Below, in pieces: positions 1 to 12,107 of a stretch of 64,000 bases of DNA; positions within the stretch are counted from its first letter, which is position 1, and each line of letters opens with the position of its first letter. The stretch is from the NCBI GenBank assembly GCA_947044405.1, contig CAMRHE010000360.1:1198001-1262000 (forward strand), in the 5' to 3' direction. This stretch comes from Leptodactylus fallax. Taxonomy: Eukaryota > Chordata > Amphibia > Anura > Leptodactylidae. The notes below the pieces were generated by a model. It saw only the letters and a program-made list of their open reading frames with translations. It had not been told where the DNA came from and searched no databases. Position numbers and translations under genes: made by a program.

Positions 1-153
1 CATACAGTCGTAATTATTTCCTGACCTCTAGGGCTTGTCAGTATATTCACTTTTTGGAACGTATCATTTCTTTTTCATTGATATTTCGGTCTTTTATATA
101 TAAACCAATCTTGCCCATTATTTAGGAGTTTGAACATATACAAAAAGCGGACG

Positions 154-226
154 AGGCCCCAGCGAGAATTGAACTCACAACCCCTGGTTTACAAGACCAG
201 TGCTCTAACCACTGAGCTATGGAGCC
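154..226 (-). tRNA. trnT-UGU: tRNA-Thr (anticodon UGU), copy 1
   Basis: The reverse complement is a 73-nt cloverleaf: acceptor stem GGCTCCA with TGGGGCC, D-arm GCTC/GAGC, anticodon stem CTGGT/ACCAG with loop CTTGTAA (anticodon TGT), and T-arm GTGAG/CTCGC with loop TTCAATT. One T-stem pair is a G-U wobble where copies 3 and 5 have a C. No CCA is encoded, as expected in a eukaryote. A run of five T (plus-strand A at 142-146) lies 7 nt past the 3' end and fits a Pol III terminator. It decodes ACA and wobble ACG threonine codons. Probably functional. Confidence 0.93.
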
Positions 227-409
227 TTACAGTGAACCTGTCACATGACTCACTGAAGCAGTAACCTAAAGCCTTTTGCTAACAATCCTTGAGGGATGGT
301 GATGGAGATATCAAGCAGGGACAACTTTCCTAGAGAAATAATGGCGGCTAGGTATTCTCCATTGACACTGTGCCTTGCCATCAGTTAGTGAAACCCAGCG
401 GATTCCATT

Positions 410-3400
410 GTATACTATTCTGTTACTGATCCCTCTGTATTTCTGTATACTATTCTGTTACTGATCCCTCTGTATTTCTGTATACTATTCTATTACTGAT
501 CTCTCTGTATTTCTGTATACTATTCTGTTACTGATCTCTCTGTATTTCTGTATACTATTCTGTTACTGATCCCTCTGTATTTCTGTATAATATTCTGTTA
601 CTGATCTCTCTGTATTTCTGTATACTATTCTGTTACTGATCCCTCTGTATTTCTGTATACTATTCTGTTACTGATCGCTCTGTATTTCTGTATACTATTC
701 TGTTACTGATCGCTCTGTATACTATTCTGTTACTGATCACTCTCTATTTCTGTATACTATTCTGTTACTGTTCACTATATTTCTGTATACTATTCTGTTA
801 CTGATCACTATATTTCTGTATACTATTCTGTTACTGATCACTGTATTTCTGTATACTATTCTGTTACTGATCTCTCTGTATTTCTGTATACTATTCTGTC
901 ACTGATCGCTCTGTATTTCTGTATACTATTCTGTTACTGATCTCTCTGTATTTCTGTATACTATTCTGTCACTGATCGCTCTGTATTTCTGTATACTATT
1001 CTGTTACTTGTCTCTCTGTATTTCTGTATACTATTTTGTTACTTATCTCTCTGTATTTCTGTATACTATTCTGTTACTGATCACTATATTTCTGTATATT
1101 ATTCTGTTACTGATCACTCTGTATACTATTCTGTTACTGATCTCTCTGTATTTCTGTATACTATTCTGTTACTTATCTCTCTGTATTTCTGTATACTATT
1201 CTGTTACTGATCACTATATTTCTGTATATTATTCTGTTACTGATCACTCTTTATTTCTGTATACTATTCTGTTACTGATCTCTCTGTATTTCTGTATACT
1301 ATTCTGTTACTGATCCCTCTGTATTTCTGTATACTATTCTGTTACTGATCTCTCTGTATTTCTGTATACTATTCTGTTACTGATCTCTCTGTATTTCTGT
1401 ATACTATTCTGTTACTGATCGCTCTGTATTTCTGTATACTATTCTGTTACTGATCTCTCTGTATTTCTGTATACTATTCTGTTACTGATCTCTCTGTATT
1501 TCTGTATACTATTCTGTTACTGATCGCTCTGTATTTCTGTATATTATTTTGTTACTTATCTCTCTGTATTTCTATATACTATTCTGTTACTGATCGCTCT
1601 GTATTTCTGTATACTATTCTGTTACTGATCGCTCTGTATACTATTCTGTTACTGATCACTCTCTATTTCTGTATACTATTCTGTTACTGTTCACTATATT
1701 TCTGTATACTATTCTGTTACTGATCACTATATTTCTGTATACTATTCTGTTACTGATCACTGTATTTCTGTATACTATTCTGTTACTGATCACTGTATTT
1801 CTGTATACTATTCTGTTACTGATCACTCTGTATTTCTGTATACTATTCTGTTACTGATCTCTCTGTATTTCTGTATCCTATTCTGTTACTGATCCCTCTG
1901 TATTTCTGTATACTATTCTGTTACTGATCGCTCTGTATTTCTGTATACTATTCTGTTACTAATCGCTCTGTATTTCTGTATACTATTCTGTTACTGATCT
2001 CTCTGTATTTCTGTATACTATTCTGTTACTGATCTCTCTGTATTTCTGTATACTATTCTGTTACTGATCGCTCTGTATTTCTGTATACTATTCTGTTACT
2101 GATCTCTCTGTATTTCTGTATACTATTCTGTTACTGATCTCTCTGTATTTCTGTATACTATTCTGTTACTGATCGCTCTATATATCTGTATACTATTCTG
2201 TTACTGATCGCTCTGTATTTCTGTATACTATTCTGTTACTGATCGCTCTGTATACTATTCTATTACTGATCACTCTCTATTTCTGTATACTATTCTGTTA
2301 CTGTTCACTATATTTCTGTATACTATTCTGTTACTGATCACTATATTTCTGTATACTATTCTGTTACTGATCAATGTATTTCTGTATACTATTCTGTTAC
2401 TGATCACTGTATTTCTGTATACTATTCTGTTACTGATCTCTCTGTATTTCTGTATACTATTCTGTCACTGATCGCTCTGTATTTCTGTATACTATTGTTA
2501 CTGATCGCTCTGTATTTCTGTATACTATTCTGTTACTGATCGCTCTGTATTTCTGTATACTATTCTGTTACTGATCGCTCTGTATTTCTGTATACTATTC
2601 TGTTACTGATCGCTCTGTATTTCTGTATACTATTCTGTCACTGATCGCTCTGTATTTCTGTATACTATTCTGTTACTCATCTCTCTGTATTTCTGTATAC
2701 TATTCTGTCACTGATCGCTCTGTATTTCTGTATACTATTCTGTTACTGATCTCTCTGTATTTCTGTAAACTATTCTGTTACTGATCTCTCTGTATTTCTG
2801 TATACTATTTTGTTACTTATCTCTCTGTATTTCTGTATATTATTCTGTTACTGATCACTATATTTCTGTATATTATTCTGTTACTGATCGCTCTGTATTT
2901 CTGTATACTATTCTGTTACTGATCGCTCTGTATTTCTGAATACTATTCTGTTACTGATCGCTCTGTATTTCTGTATACTATTCTGTTACTGATCGCTCTG
3001 TATTTCTGTATACTATTCTGTTACTGATCTCTCTGTATTTCTGTATACTATTCTGTTACTTATCTCTCTGTATTTCTGTATACTATTCTGTTACTGATCA
3101 CTATATTTCTGTATATTATTCTGTTACTGATCACTCTGTATTTCTTTATTCTATTCTGTTACTGATCGCTCTGTATTTCTGTATACTATTCTGTTGCTGA
3201 TCGCTCTATATATCTGTATACTATTCTGTTACTGATCGCTCTGTATTTCTGTATACTATTGTTACTGATCGCTCTGTATTTCTGTATACTATTCTGTTAC
3301 TAATCGCTCTGTATTTCTGTATACTATTCTGTTACTGATCTCTCTGTATTTCTGTATACTATTCTGTTACTGATCCCTCTGTATTTCTGTATACTATTCT

Positions 3401-5962
3401 GTTACTGATCTCTCTGTATTTCTGTATACTATTCTGTTACTGATCTCTCTGTATTTCTGTATACTATTCTGTTACTGATCGCTCTGTATTTCTGTATACT
3501 ATTCTGTTACTGATCTCTCTGTATTTCTGTATACTATTCTGTTACTGATCTCTCTGTATTTCTGTATACTATTCTGTTACTGATCGCTCTGTATTTCTGT
3601 ATACTATTCTGTTACTGATCGCTCTGTATTTCTGTATACTATTCTGTTACTGATCTCTCTGTATTTCTGTATACTATTCTGTTACTGATCTCTCTGTATT
3701 TCTGTATACTATTCTGTTACTGATCGCTCTGTATTTCTGTATACTATTTTGTTACTTATCTCTCTGTATTTCTGTATACTATTCTGTTACTGATCGCTCT
3801 GTATTTCTGTATACTATTCTGTTACTGATCGCTCTGTATACTATTCTGTTACTGATCACTCTGTATTTCTGTATACTATTCTGTCACTGATCGCTCTGTA
3901 TTTCTGTATACTATTCTGTTACTGATCTCTCTGTATTTCTGTATACTATTCTGTCACTGATCGCTCTGTATTTCTGTATACTATTCTGTTACTGATCTCT
4001 CTGTATTTCTGTATACTATTCTGTTACTGATCTCTCTGTATTTCTGTATACTATTTTGTTACTTATCTCTCTGTATTTCTGTATATTATTCTGTTACTGA
4101 TCACTATATTTCTGTATATTATTCTGTTACTGATCACTCTGTATACTATTCTGTTACTGATCTCTCTGTATTTCTGTATACTATTCTGTTACTTATCTCT
4201 CTGTATTTCTGTATACTATTCTGTTACTGATCACTATATTTCTGTATATTATTCTGTTACTGATCACTCTGTATTTCTGTATACTATTCTGTTACTGATC
4301 TCTCTGTATTTCTGTATACTATTCTGTTACTGATCCCTCTGTATTTCTGTATACTATTCTGTTACTGATCCCTCTGTATTTCTGTATACTATTCTGTTGC
4401 TGATCACTATATTTCTGTATACTATTCTGTTACTGATCTCTCTGTATTTCTGTATACTATTCTATTACTGATCTCTCTGTATTTCTGTATACTATTCTGT
4501 TACTGATCTCCCTGTATTTCTGTATACTATTCTGTTACTGATCTCTCTGTATTTCTGTATACTATTCTGTTACTGATCGCTCTGTATTTCTGTATACTAT
4601 TCTGTTACTGATCTCTCTGTATTTCTGTATACTATTCTGTTACTGATCTCTCTGTATTTCTGTATAATATTCTGTTACTGATCGCTCTATATATCTGTAT
4701 ACTATTCTGTTACTGATCGCTCTGTATTTCTGTATACTATTTTGTTACGTATCTCTCTGTATTTCTGTATACTATTCTGTTACTGATCGCTCTGTATTTC
4801 TGTATACTATTCTGTTACTGATCGCTCTGTATACTATTCTGTTACTGATCACTCTCTATTTCTGTATACTATTCTGTTACTGTTCACTATATTTCTGTAT
4901 ACTATTCTGTTACTGATCACTATATTTCTGTATACTATTCTGTTACTGATCACTGTATTTCTGTATACTATTCTGTTACTGATCACTGTATTTCTGTATA
5001 CTATTCTGTTACTGATCTCTCTGTATTTCTGTATACTATTCTGTCACTGATCGCTCTCTATTTCTGTATACTATTGTTACTGATCGCTCTGTATTTCTGT
5101 ATACTATTCTGTTACTGATCGCTCTGTATTTCTGTATACTATTCTGTTACTGATCGCTCTGTATTTCTGTATACTATTCTGTTACTGATCACTCTGTATT
5201 TCTGTATACTATTCTGTCACTGATCGCTCTGTATTTCTGTATACTATTCTGTTACTCATCTCTCTGTATTTCTGTATACTATTCTGTCACTGATCGCTCT
5301 GTATTTCTGTATACTATTCTGTTACTGATCTCTCTGTATTTCTGTATACTATTCTGTTACTGATCTCTTTGTATTTCTGTATACTATTTTGTTACTTATC
5401 TCTCTGTATTTCTGTATATTATTCTGTTACTGATCACTATATTTCTGTATATTATTCTGTTACTGATCACTCTGTATACTATTCTGTTACTGATCTCTCT
5501 GTATTTCCGTATACTATTCTGTTACTTATCTCTCTGTATTTCTGTATACTATTCTGTTACTGATCACTATATTTCTGTATATTATTCTGTTACTGATCAC
5601 TCTGTATTTCTGTATACTATTCTGTTACTGATCTCTCTGTATTTCTGTTTACTATTCTGTTACTGATCACTATATTTCTGTATACTATTCTGTTACTGAT
5701 TGCTCTGTATTTCTGTATACTATTCTGTTACTGATCGCTCTATATATCTGTATACTATTCTGTTACTGATCGCTCTGTATTTCTGTATACTATTGTTTCT
5801 GATCGCTCTGTATTTCTGTATACTATTCTGTTACTAATCGCTCTGTATTTCTGTATACTATTCTGTTACTGATCCCTCTGTATTTCTGTATACTATTCTG
5901 TTACTGATCACTCTGTATTTCTGTATACTATTCTGTTATTGATCGCTCTGTATTTCTGTATT
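410..5962. repeat. 35-bp minisatellite, long array of unit L1 (about 5.5 kb)
   Basis: Tandem units of about 35 bp built from TGTATTTCTGTATACTATT followed by CTGTTACTGATCNCTC. Frequent variants are 33 bp (CACTATATTTCTG or CACTGTATTTCTG) or lack the GTATTTCT block. The variable triplet after GATC (TCT, GCT, CCT, ACT) makes local variant patterns that recur, indicating block duplication inside the array. There are about 160 units. Short ORFs here are by-products of periodicity, not genes. Confidence 0.95.
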
Positions 5963-6094
5963 ACCTTTTTTATCTGTACCTACTGTCACTGTAATGCCTC
6001 TACCTTGGAGCTTTTTTGTATTTGTATTATCTATGCTGCTGTAACACACTGAATTTCCCCATGGTGGGACTATTAAAGGATTATCTTATCTTAA
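5963..6094 (+). repeat. LINE-like 3' tail at the end of the minisatellite (unit L1)
   Basis: The array ends in unique-looking sequence finishing with GAATTTCCCCATGGTGGGAC, TATTAAAGGA and a TTATC-type simple tail. This resembles the 3' termini of L2/RTE-like non-LTR elements in fish and amphibians, which end in a gaatttccc...ataaag block and a short microsatellite. Family assignment is inference from pattern memory. The same tail ends the L2 and L3 arrays, near 9934-10066 and 13899-14031. Confidence 0.55.
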
Positions 6095-6099
6095 TAATG

Positions 6100-6640
6100 G
6101 AGTTTTTTTTTAGATTAGCACATGCTGAGAGACTGCATCTATGAGGACAAATAAAAACTTAAGAAAATAATATTTTTTTCAGATTAGCACACTCCATCAC
6201 ACCATGAGCAGAGCAGAGCAGAATAAAATCTCTCAAGGCCCCACGGTGTGGAAACATAGCTTTTTTTCAGCAGATTTTGCTGTGTTTTTTTTTAGCCAAA
6301 GCCAAGAATGGCTATAAAAGGAATAAGAAACATGTAAGAAGTTCTTATACTTCTACCTTCTGCTTAATCCACTCCTGGCTCAAAAATCTGCAGCAAAATC
6401 TGCAAAAAAAGCTAAGTTTCCACTACATGGGGCCTAGTTATTTTGGATTAGAGCAACAAAAAAAAAAATTAAAAAAAAAGAATACATTTTCAGATTAGCA
6501 CACTCTGTTACACTGTGTATTCTGTGTGCAGAGCAGAAAATAAAAGTTGTTTTTTTTTCAGATTAGTGCAGGCTGCAAGAGCGTATATTGGGTGAACTAC
6601 AAAAAATGCTTAAATAACAGATTTTTTTCAGATTAGCGCA
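6100..6640 (+). repeat. Degenerate repeats headed by poly-T CAGATTAGC (unit L1)
   Basis: The motif TTTTTTCAGATTAGCRCA, with 3 to 9 T and small variants, occurs about five times at irregular spacing, each followed by diverged sequence with GAGCAGAATAAAA-like blocks. It looks like an old tandem family interrupted by the foldback element. Copies recur in units L2 (about 10070-10605) and L3 (about 14035-14575). Confidence 0.6.
6237..6434. mobile_element. Foldback/MITE-like element, copy 1
   Basis: A roughly 198-bp element with imperfect terminal inverted repeats of about 50 bp. The left end reads GGCCCCACGGTGTGGAAAC, then AGC, poly-T and CAGCAGATTTTGCTG. The right end mirrors this with CAGCAAAATCTGC, poly-A, AGCTAAGTTTCCAC and ATGGGGCC. 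It has no coding capacity. No clear target-site duplication is visible, so the superfamily is unassigned. Confidence 0.7.
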
Positions 6641-6711
6641 GTTTTGCTGTTAAAATAGAAGTTTCTATGTATGTAATGAAAAATAGTGATTAAAAATATC
6701 ACCTAATGGCT

Positions 6712-6747
6712 GTTACCTGTTCGAATAATCCAGTAGGTAACAGGTGA
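6712..6747. other. Short hairpin repeated in every unit
   Basis: GTTACCT and AGGTAAC form a 7-bp stem, and an overlapping ACCTGTT/AACAGGT pair offers an alternative fold. The loop contains TTCGAATAATCC. The hairpin recurs near 7556, 10677, 11521 and 14650 with loop changes but an intact stem. Function unknown. Confidence 0.5.
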
Positions 6748-7035
6748 TGTAACTAAAAAGTGAGTCTGCCAAAGAGAATACTGCTGGTGCCCCCACAATT
6801 GTGTAGGTTGCGTTATAACCAAAACCACCACTGCCTAATACGTATTTGACCAACAGCTATCTATAGTGTATGGCCGGCTTAGCATGCAGTCGTAATTATT
6901 TCCTGACCTCTAGGGCTTGTCAGTATATTCACTTTTTGAAACGTATCATTTCTTTTTCATTGATATTTCGGTCTTTTATATATAAACCAATCTTGCCCAT
7001 TATTTAGGAGTTTGTACATATACAAAAAGCGGACG

Positions 7036-7108
7036 AGGCCCCAGCGAGAATTGAACTCACAACCCCTGGTTTACAAGACCAGTGCTCTAACCACTTAGCT
7101 ATGGAGCC
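7036..7108 (-). tRNA. trnT-UGU: tRNA-Thr (UGU), copy 2, D-stem change
   Basis: Same 73-nt tRNA with anticodon TGT and an intact acceptor stem, anticodon arm and T-arm (G-U wobble form). The D-stem reads GCTA instead of GCTC, which breaks the last D-stem pair and alters the internal A box (TAGCTAAGTGG). The downstream T5 terminator is present. It may be transcribed poorly or fold less well. Confidence 0.85.
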
Positions 7109-7289
7109 TTACAGTGTACCTGTCATATGACTCACTGAAGCAGTAACCTAAAGCCTTTTGCTAACAATCCTTGAGGGATGGTGATGGAGATATCAAGCAG
7201 GGACAACTTTCCTAGAGAAATAATGGCGGCTAAGTATTCTCCATTGAGACTGTGCCTTGCCATCAGTTAGTGAAACCCAGCAGATCCAC

Positions 7290-7517
7290 TGTATACTATT
7301 CTGTTACTGATCCCTCTGTATTTCTGTATACTATTCTGTTACTGATCCCTCTGTATTTCTGTATACTATTCTGTTACTGATCTCTCTGTATTTCTGTATA
7401 CTATTCTATTACTGATCTCTCTGTATTTCTGTATACTATTCTGTTACTGATCCCTCTGTATTTCTGTATACTATTCTGTTACAGATCACTCTATATTTCT
7501 GTATACTATTCTGTTAT
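7290..7517. repeat. 35-bp minisatellite, short array of unit S1
   Basis: About six to seven units of the 35-bp minisatellite, ending abruptly at TTATTTAATGAATAATAG with no LINE-like tail. The identical block recurs at 11255-11482. Confidence 0.92.
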
Positions 7518-7887
7518 TTAATGAATAATAGTGTTAAAAATATTGCCTATTGGCCGTTACCTGTTCGAATAATCCAATAGGTAACAGGTGATGTAACTAA
7601 AATGTGAGTCTGCCAAACAGAATACTGTTGGTGCCCCCACAATTATGTAAGTTGTGTTATAACCAAAGCCACCAATGGCTCTTAGCCTAATATGTATTTG
7701 ACCAACAGCTATCTATAGTGTATGGCCACCTTAGCATACAGTCGTAATTATTTCCTGACCTCTAGGGCTTGTCAGTATATTCACTTTTTGGAACGTATCA
7801 TTTCTTTTTCATTGATATTTCGGTCTTTTATATATAAACCAATCTTGCCCATTATTTAGGAGTTTGAACATATACAAAAAGCGGACG

Positions 7888-7960
7888 AGGCCCCAGCGAG
7901 AATTGAACTCGCGACCCCTGGTTTACAAGACCAGTGCTCTAACCACTGAGCTATGGAGCC
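7888..7960 (-). tRNA. trnT-UGU: tRNA-Thr (UGU), copy 3, canonical form
   Basis: 73-nt cloverleaf with perfect acceptor, D, anticodon and T stems (T-stem GCGAG/CTCGC) and anticodon TGT. A T5 Pol III terminator follows after CGTCCGC. With copy 5 this is the best candidate for a fully functional gene. Confidence 0.95.
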
Positions 7961-8142
7961 TTACAGTGAACCTGTCACATGACTCACTGAAGCAGTAACC
8001 TAAAGCCTTTTGCTAACAATCCTTGAGGGATGGTGATGGAGATATCAAGCAGGGACAACTTTCCTAGAGAAATAATGGCGGCTAGGTATTCTCCATTGAC
8101 ACTGTGCCTTGCCATCAGTTAGTGAAACCCAGCGGATTCCAT

Positions 8143-9933
8143 TGTATACTATTCTGTTACTGATCCCTCTGTATTTCTGTATACTATTCTGTTACTGATC
8201 CCTCTGTATTTCTGTATACTATTCTATTACTGATCTCTCTGTATTTCTGTATACTATTCTGTTACTGATCTCTCTGTATTTCTGTATACTATTCTGTTAC
8301 TGATCCCTCTGTATTTCTGTATAATATTCTGTTACTGATCTCTCTGTATTTCTGTATACTATTCTGTTACTGATCCCTCTGTATTTCTGTATACTATTCT
8401 GTTACTGATCGCTCTGTATTTCTGTATACTATTCTGTTACTGATCGCTCTGTATACTATTCTGTTACTGATCACTCTCTATTTCTGTATACTATTCTGTT
8501 ACTGTTCACTATATTTCTGTATACTATTCTGTTACTGATCACTATATTTCTGTATACTATTCTGTTACTGATCACTGTATTTCTGTATACTATTCTGTTA
8601 CTGATCTCTCTGTATTTCTGTATACTATTCTGTCACTGATCGCTCTGTATTTCTGTATACTATTCTGTTACTGATCTCTCTGTATTTCTGTATACTATTC
8701 TGTCACTGATCGCTCTGTATTTCTGTATACTATTCTGTTACTGATCTCTCTGTATTTCTGTATACTATTTTGTTACTTATCTCTCTGTATTTCTGTATAC
8801 TATTCTGTTACTGATCACTATATTTCTGTATATTATTCTGTTACTGATCACTCTGTATACTATTCTGTTACTGATCTCTCTGTATTTCTGTATACTATTC
8901 TGTTACTTATCTCTCTGTATTTCTGTATACTATTCTGTTACTGATCACTATATTTCTGTATATTATTCTGTTACTGATCACTCTTTATTTCTGTATACTA
9001 TTCTGTTACTGATCTCTCTGTATTTCTGTATACTATTCTGTTACTGATCCCTCTGTATTTCTGTATACTATTCTGTTACTGATCTCTCTGTATTTCTGTA
9101 TACTATTCTGTTACTGATCTCTCTGTATTTCTGTATACTATTCTGTTACTGATCTCTCTGTATTTCTGTATACTATTCTGTTACTGATCTCTCTGTATTT
9201 CTGTATACTATTCTGTTACTGATCACTATATTTCTGTATATTATTCTGTTACTGATCTCTCTGTATTTCTGTATACTATTCTGTTACTGATCCCTCTGTA
9301 TTTCTGTATACTATTCTGTTACTGATCACTATATTTCTGTATACTATTCTGTTACTGATCGCTCTGTATTTCTGTATACTATTCTGTTACTGATCGCTCT
9401 ATATATCTGTATACTATTCTGTTACTGATCGCTCTGTATTTCTGTATACTATTCTGTTACTAATCGCTCTGTATTTCTGTATACTATTCTGTTACTGATC
9501 CCTCTGTATTTCTGTATACTATTCTGTTACTGATCACTCTGTATTTCTGTATACTATTCTGTTACTAATCGCTCTGTATTTCTGTATACTATTCTGTTAC
9601 TGATCACTGTATTTCTGTATACTATTCTGTTACTGATCACTATATTTCTGTATACTATTCTGTTACTGATCTCTCTGTATTTCTGTATACTATTCTGTTA
9701 CTGATCGCTCTATATATCTGTATACTATTCTGTTACTGATCGCTCTGTATTTCTGTATACTATTCTGTTACTGATCGCTCTGTATTTCTGTATACTATTC
9801 TGTTACTAATCGCTCTGTATTTCTGTATACTATTCTGTTACTGATCCCTCTGTATTTCTGTATACTATTCTGTTACTGATCACTCTGTATTTCTGTATAC
9901 TATTCTGTTATTGATCGCTCTGTATTTCTGTAT
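8143..9933. repeat. 35-bp minisatellite, long array of unit L2 (about 1.8 kb)
   Basis: The same 35-bp family as at 410-5962 but about one third as long, with the same starting order of variants. It ends with the same LINE-like tail (about 9934-10066). Confidence 0.95.
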
Positions 9934-10203
9934 TACCTTTTTTATCTGTACCTACTGTCACTGTAATGCCTCTACCTTGGAGCTTTTTTGTATTTGTATT
10001 ATCTATGCTGCTGTAACACACTGAATTTCCCCATGGTGGGACTATTAAAGGATTATCTTATCTTAATAATGGAGGTTTTTTTGAGATTAGCACATGCTGA
10101 GAGAATGCATATATGAGGACAAATAAAAACTTAAGAAAATAATATTTTTTTCAGATTAGCACACTCCATCACACCATGAGCAGAGCAGAATAAAATCTCT
10201 CAA

Positions 10204-10398
10204 GGCCCCACGGTGTGGAAACAGCTTTTTTTCAGCAGATTTTGCTGTGTTTTTTTTAGCCAAAGCCAAGAATGGCTATAAAAGGAATAAGAAACATGTA
10301 AGAAGTTCTTATACTTCTACCTTCTGCTTAATCCACTCCTGGCTCAAAAATCTGCAGCAAAATCTGCAAAAAAAGCTAAGTTTCCACTACATGGGGCC
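10204..10398. mobile_element. Foldback/MITE-like element, copy 2
   Basis: Copy of the element at 6237-6434 with the same inverted ends, a few bases shorter because of homopolymer changes. It lies at the homologous place in unit L2, so it was duplicated with the unit rather than inserted independently. Confidence 0.7.
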
Positions 10399-11000
10399 TA
10401 GTTATTTTGGATTAGAGCAACAAAAAAAAAAATTAAAAAAAAAGAATACATTTTCAGATTAGCACACTCTGTTACACTGTGTATTCTGTGTGCAGAGCAG
10501 AAAATAAAAGTTGTTTTTTTTTTCAGATTAGTGCAGGCTGCAAGAGCGTATATTGGGTGAACTACAAAAAATGCTTAAATAACAGATTTTTTTCAGATTA
10601 GCGCAGTTTTGCTGTTAAAATAGAAGTTTCTATGTATGTAATGAAAAATAGTGATTAAAAATATCACCTAATGGCTGTTACCTGTTCGAATAATCCAGTA
10701 GGTAACAGGTGATGTAACTAAAAAGTGAGTCTGCCAAAGAGAATACTGCTGGTGCCCCCACAATTGTGTAGGTTGCGTTATAACCAAAACCACCACTGCC
10801 TAATACGTATTTGACCAACAGCTATCTATAGTGTATGGCCGGCTTAGCATGCAGTCGTAATTATTTCCTGACCTCTAGGGCTTGTCAGTATATTCACTTT
10901 TTGAAACGTATCATTTCTTTTTCATTGATATTTCGGTCTTTTATATATAAACCAATCTTGCCCATTATTTAGGAGTTTGTACATATACAAAAAGCGGACG

Positions 11001-11073
11001 AGGCCCCAGCGAGAATTGAACTCACAACCCCTGGTTTACAAGACCAGTGCTCTAACCACTTAGCTATGGAGCC
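11001..11073 (-). tRNA. trnT-UGU: tRNA-Thr (UGU), copy 4, D-stem change
   Basis: Matches copy 2, including the GCTA D-stem variant and the G-U wobble in the T-stem, exactly 3965 bp downstream of it. Anticodon TGT; T5 terminator present. Possibly reduced function. Confidence 0.85.
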
Positions 11074-11254
11074 TTACAGTGTACCTGTCATATGACTCAC
11101 TGAAGCAGTAACCTAAAGCCTTTTGCTAACAATCCTTGAGGGATGGTGATGGAGATATCAAGCAGGGACAACTTTCCTAGAGAAATAATGGCGGCTAAGT
11201 ATTCTCCATTGAGACTGTGCCTTGCCATCAGTTAGTGAAACCCAGCAGATCCAC

Positions 11255-11482
11255 TGTATACTATTCTGTTACTGATCCCTCTGTATTTCTGTATACTATT
11301 CTGTTACTGATCCCTCTGTATTTCTGTATACTATTCTGTTACTGATCTCTCTGTATTTCTGTATACTATTCTATTACTGATCTCTCTGTATTTCTGTATA
11401 CTATTCTGTTACTGATCCCTCTGTATTTCTGTATACTATTCTGTTACAGATCACTCTATATTTCTGTATACTATTCTGTTAT
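11255..11482. repeat. 35-bp minisatellite, short array of unit S2
   Basis: Matches the S1 short array at a 3965-bp offset, with the same variant order and the same abrupt end. Confidence 0.92.
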
Positions 11483-11852
11483 TTAATGAATAATAGTGTT
11501 AAAAATATTGCCTATTGGCCGTTACCTGTTCGAATAATCCAATAGGTAACAGGTGATGTAACTAAAATGTGAGTCTGCCAAACAGAATACTGTTGGTGCC
11601 CCCACAATTATGTAAGTTGTGTTATAACCAAAGCCACCAATGGCTCTTAGCCTAATATGTATTTGACCAACAGCTATCTATAGTGTATGGCCACCTTAGC
11701 ATACAGTCGTAATTATTTCCTGACCTCTAGGGCTTGTCAGTATATTCACTTTTTGGAACGTATCATTTCTTTTTCATTGATATTTCGGTCTTTTATATAT
11801 AAACCAATCTTGCCCATTATTTAGGAGTTTGAACATATACAAAAAGCGGACG

Positions 11853-11925
11853 AGGCCCCAGCGAGAATTGAACTCGCGACCCCTGGTTTACAAGACCAGT
11901 GCTCTAACCACTGAGCTATGGAGCC
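11853..11925 (-). tRNA. trnT-UGU: tRNA-Thr (UGU), copy 5, canonical form
   Basis: Matches copy 3 at a 3965-bp offset: all four stems pair, the T-stem is GCGAG/CTCGC, the anticodon is TGT, and a T5 terminator follows. Likely functional. Confidence 0.95.
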
Positions 11926-12107
11926 TTACAGTGAACCTGTCACATGACTCACTGAAGCAGTAACCTAAAGCCTTTTGCTAACAATCCTTGAGGGATGGTG
12001 ATGGAGATATCAAGCAGGGACAACTTTCCTAGAGAAATAATGGCGGCTAGGTATTCTCCATTGACACTGTGCCTTGCCATCAGTTAGTGAAACCCAGCGG
12101 ATTCCAT

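Noticed and set aside
1008..5563. Short ORFs in the 35-bp minisatellite
   Set aside because: Repetition artefacts with no start context, no family similarity and rapid decay between units.
410..5962. CRISPR-like array
   Set aside because: The repeats are directly contiguous with no unique spacers, and the setting is a vertebrate nuclear genome.
6277..6498. Lysine-rich ORF repeated in the three L units
   Set aside because: Translation of the foldback element and adjacent poly-A tracts; length varies with homopolymers and there is no coding signal.
6712..6747. tRNA T-arm or B-box-like GTTCGAATAATCC
   Set aside because: An extra AA breaks the B-box spacing, and no A box or cloverleaf surrounds it; kept only as a hairpin.
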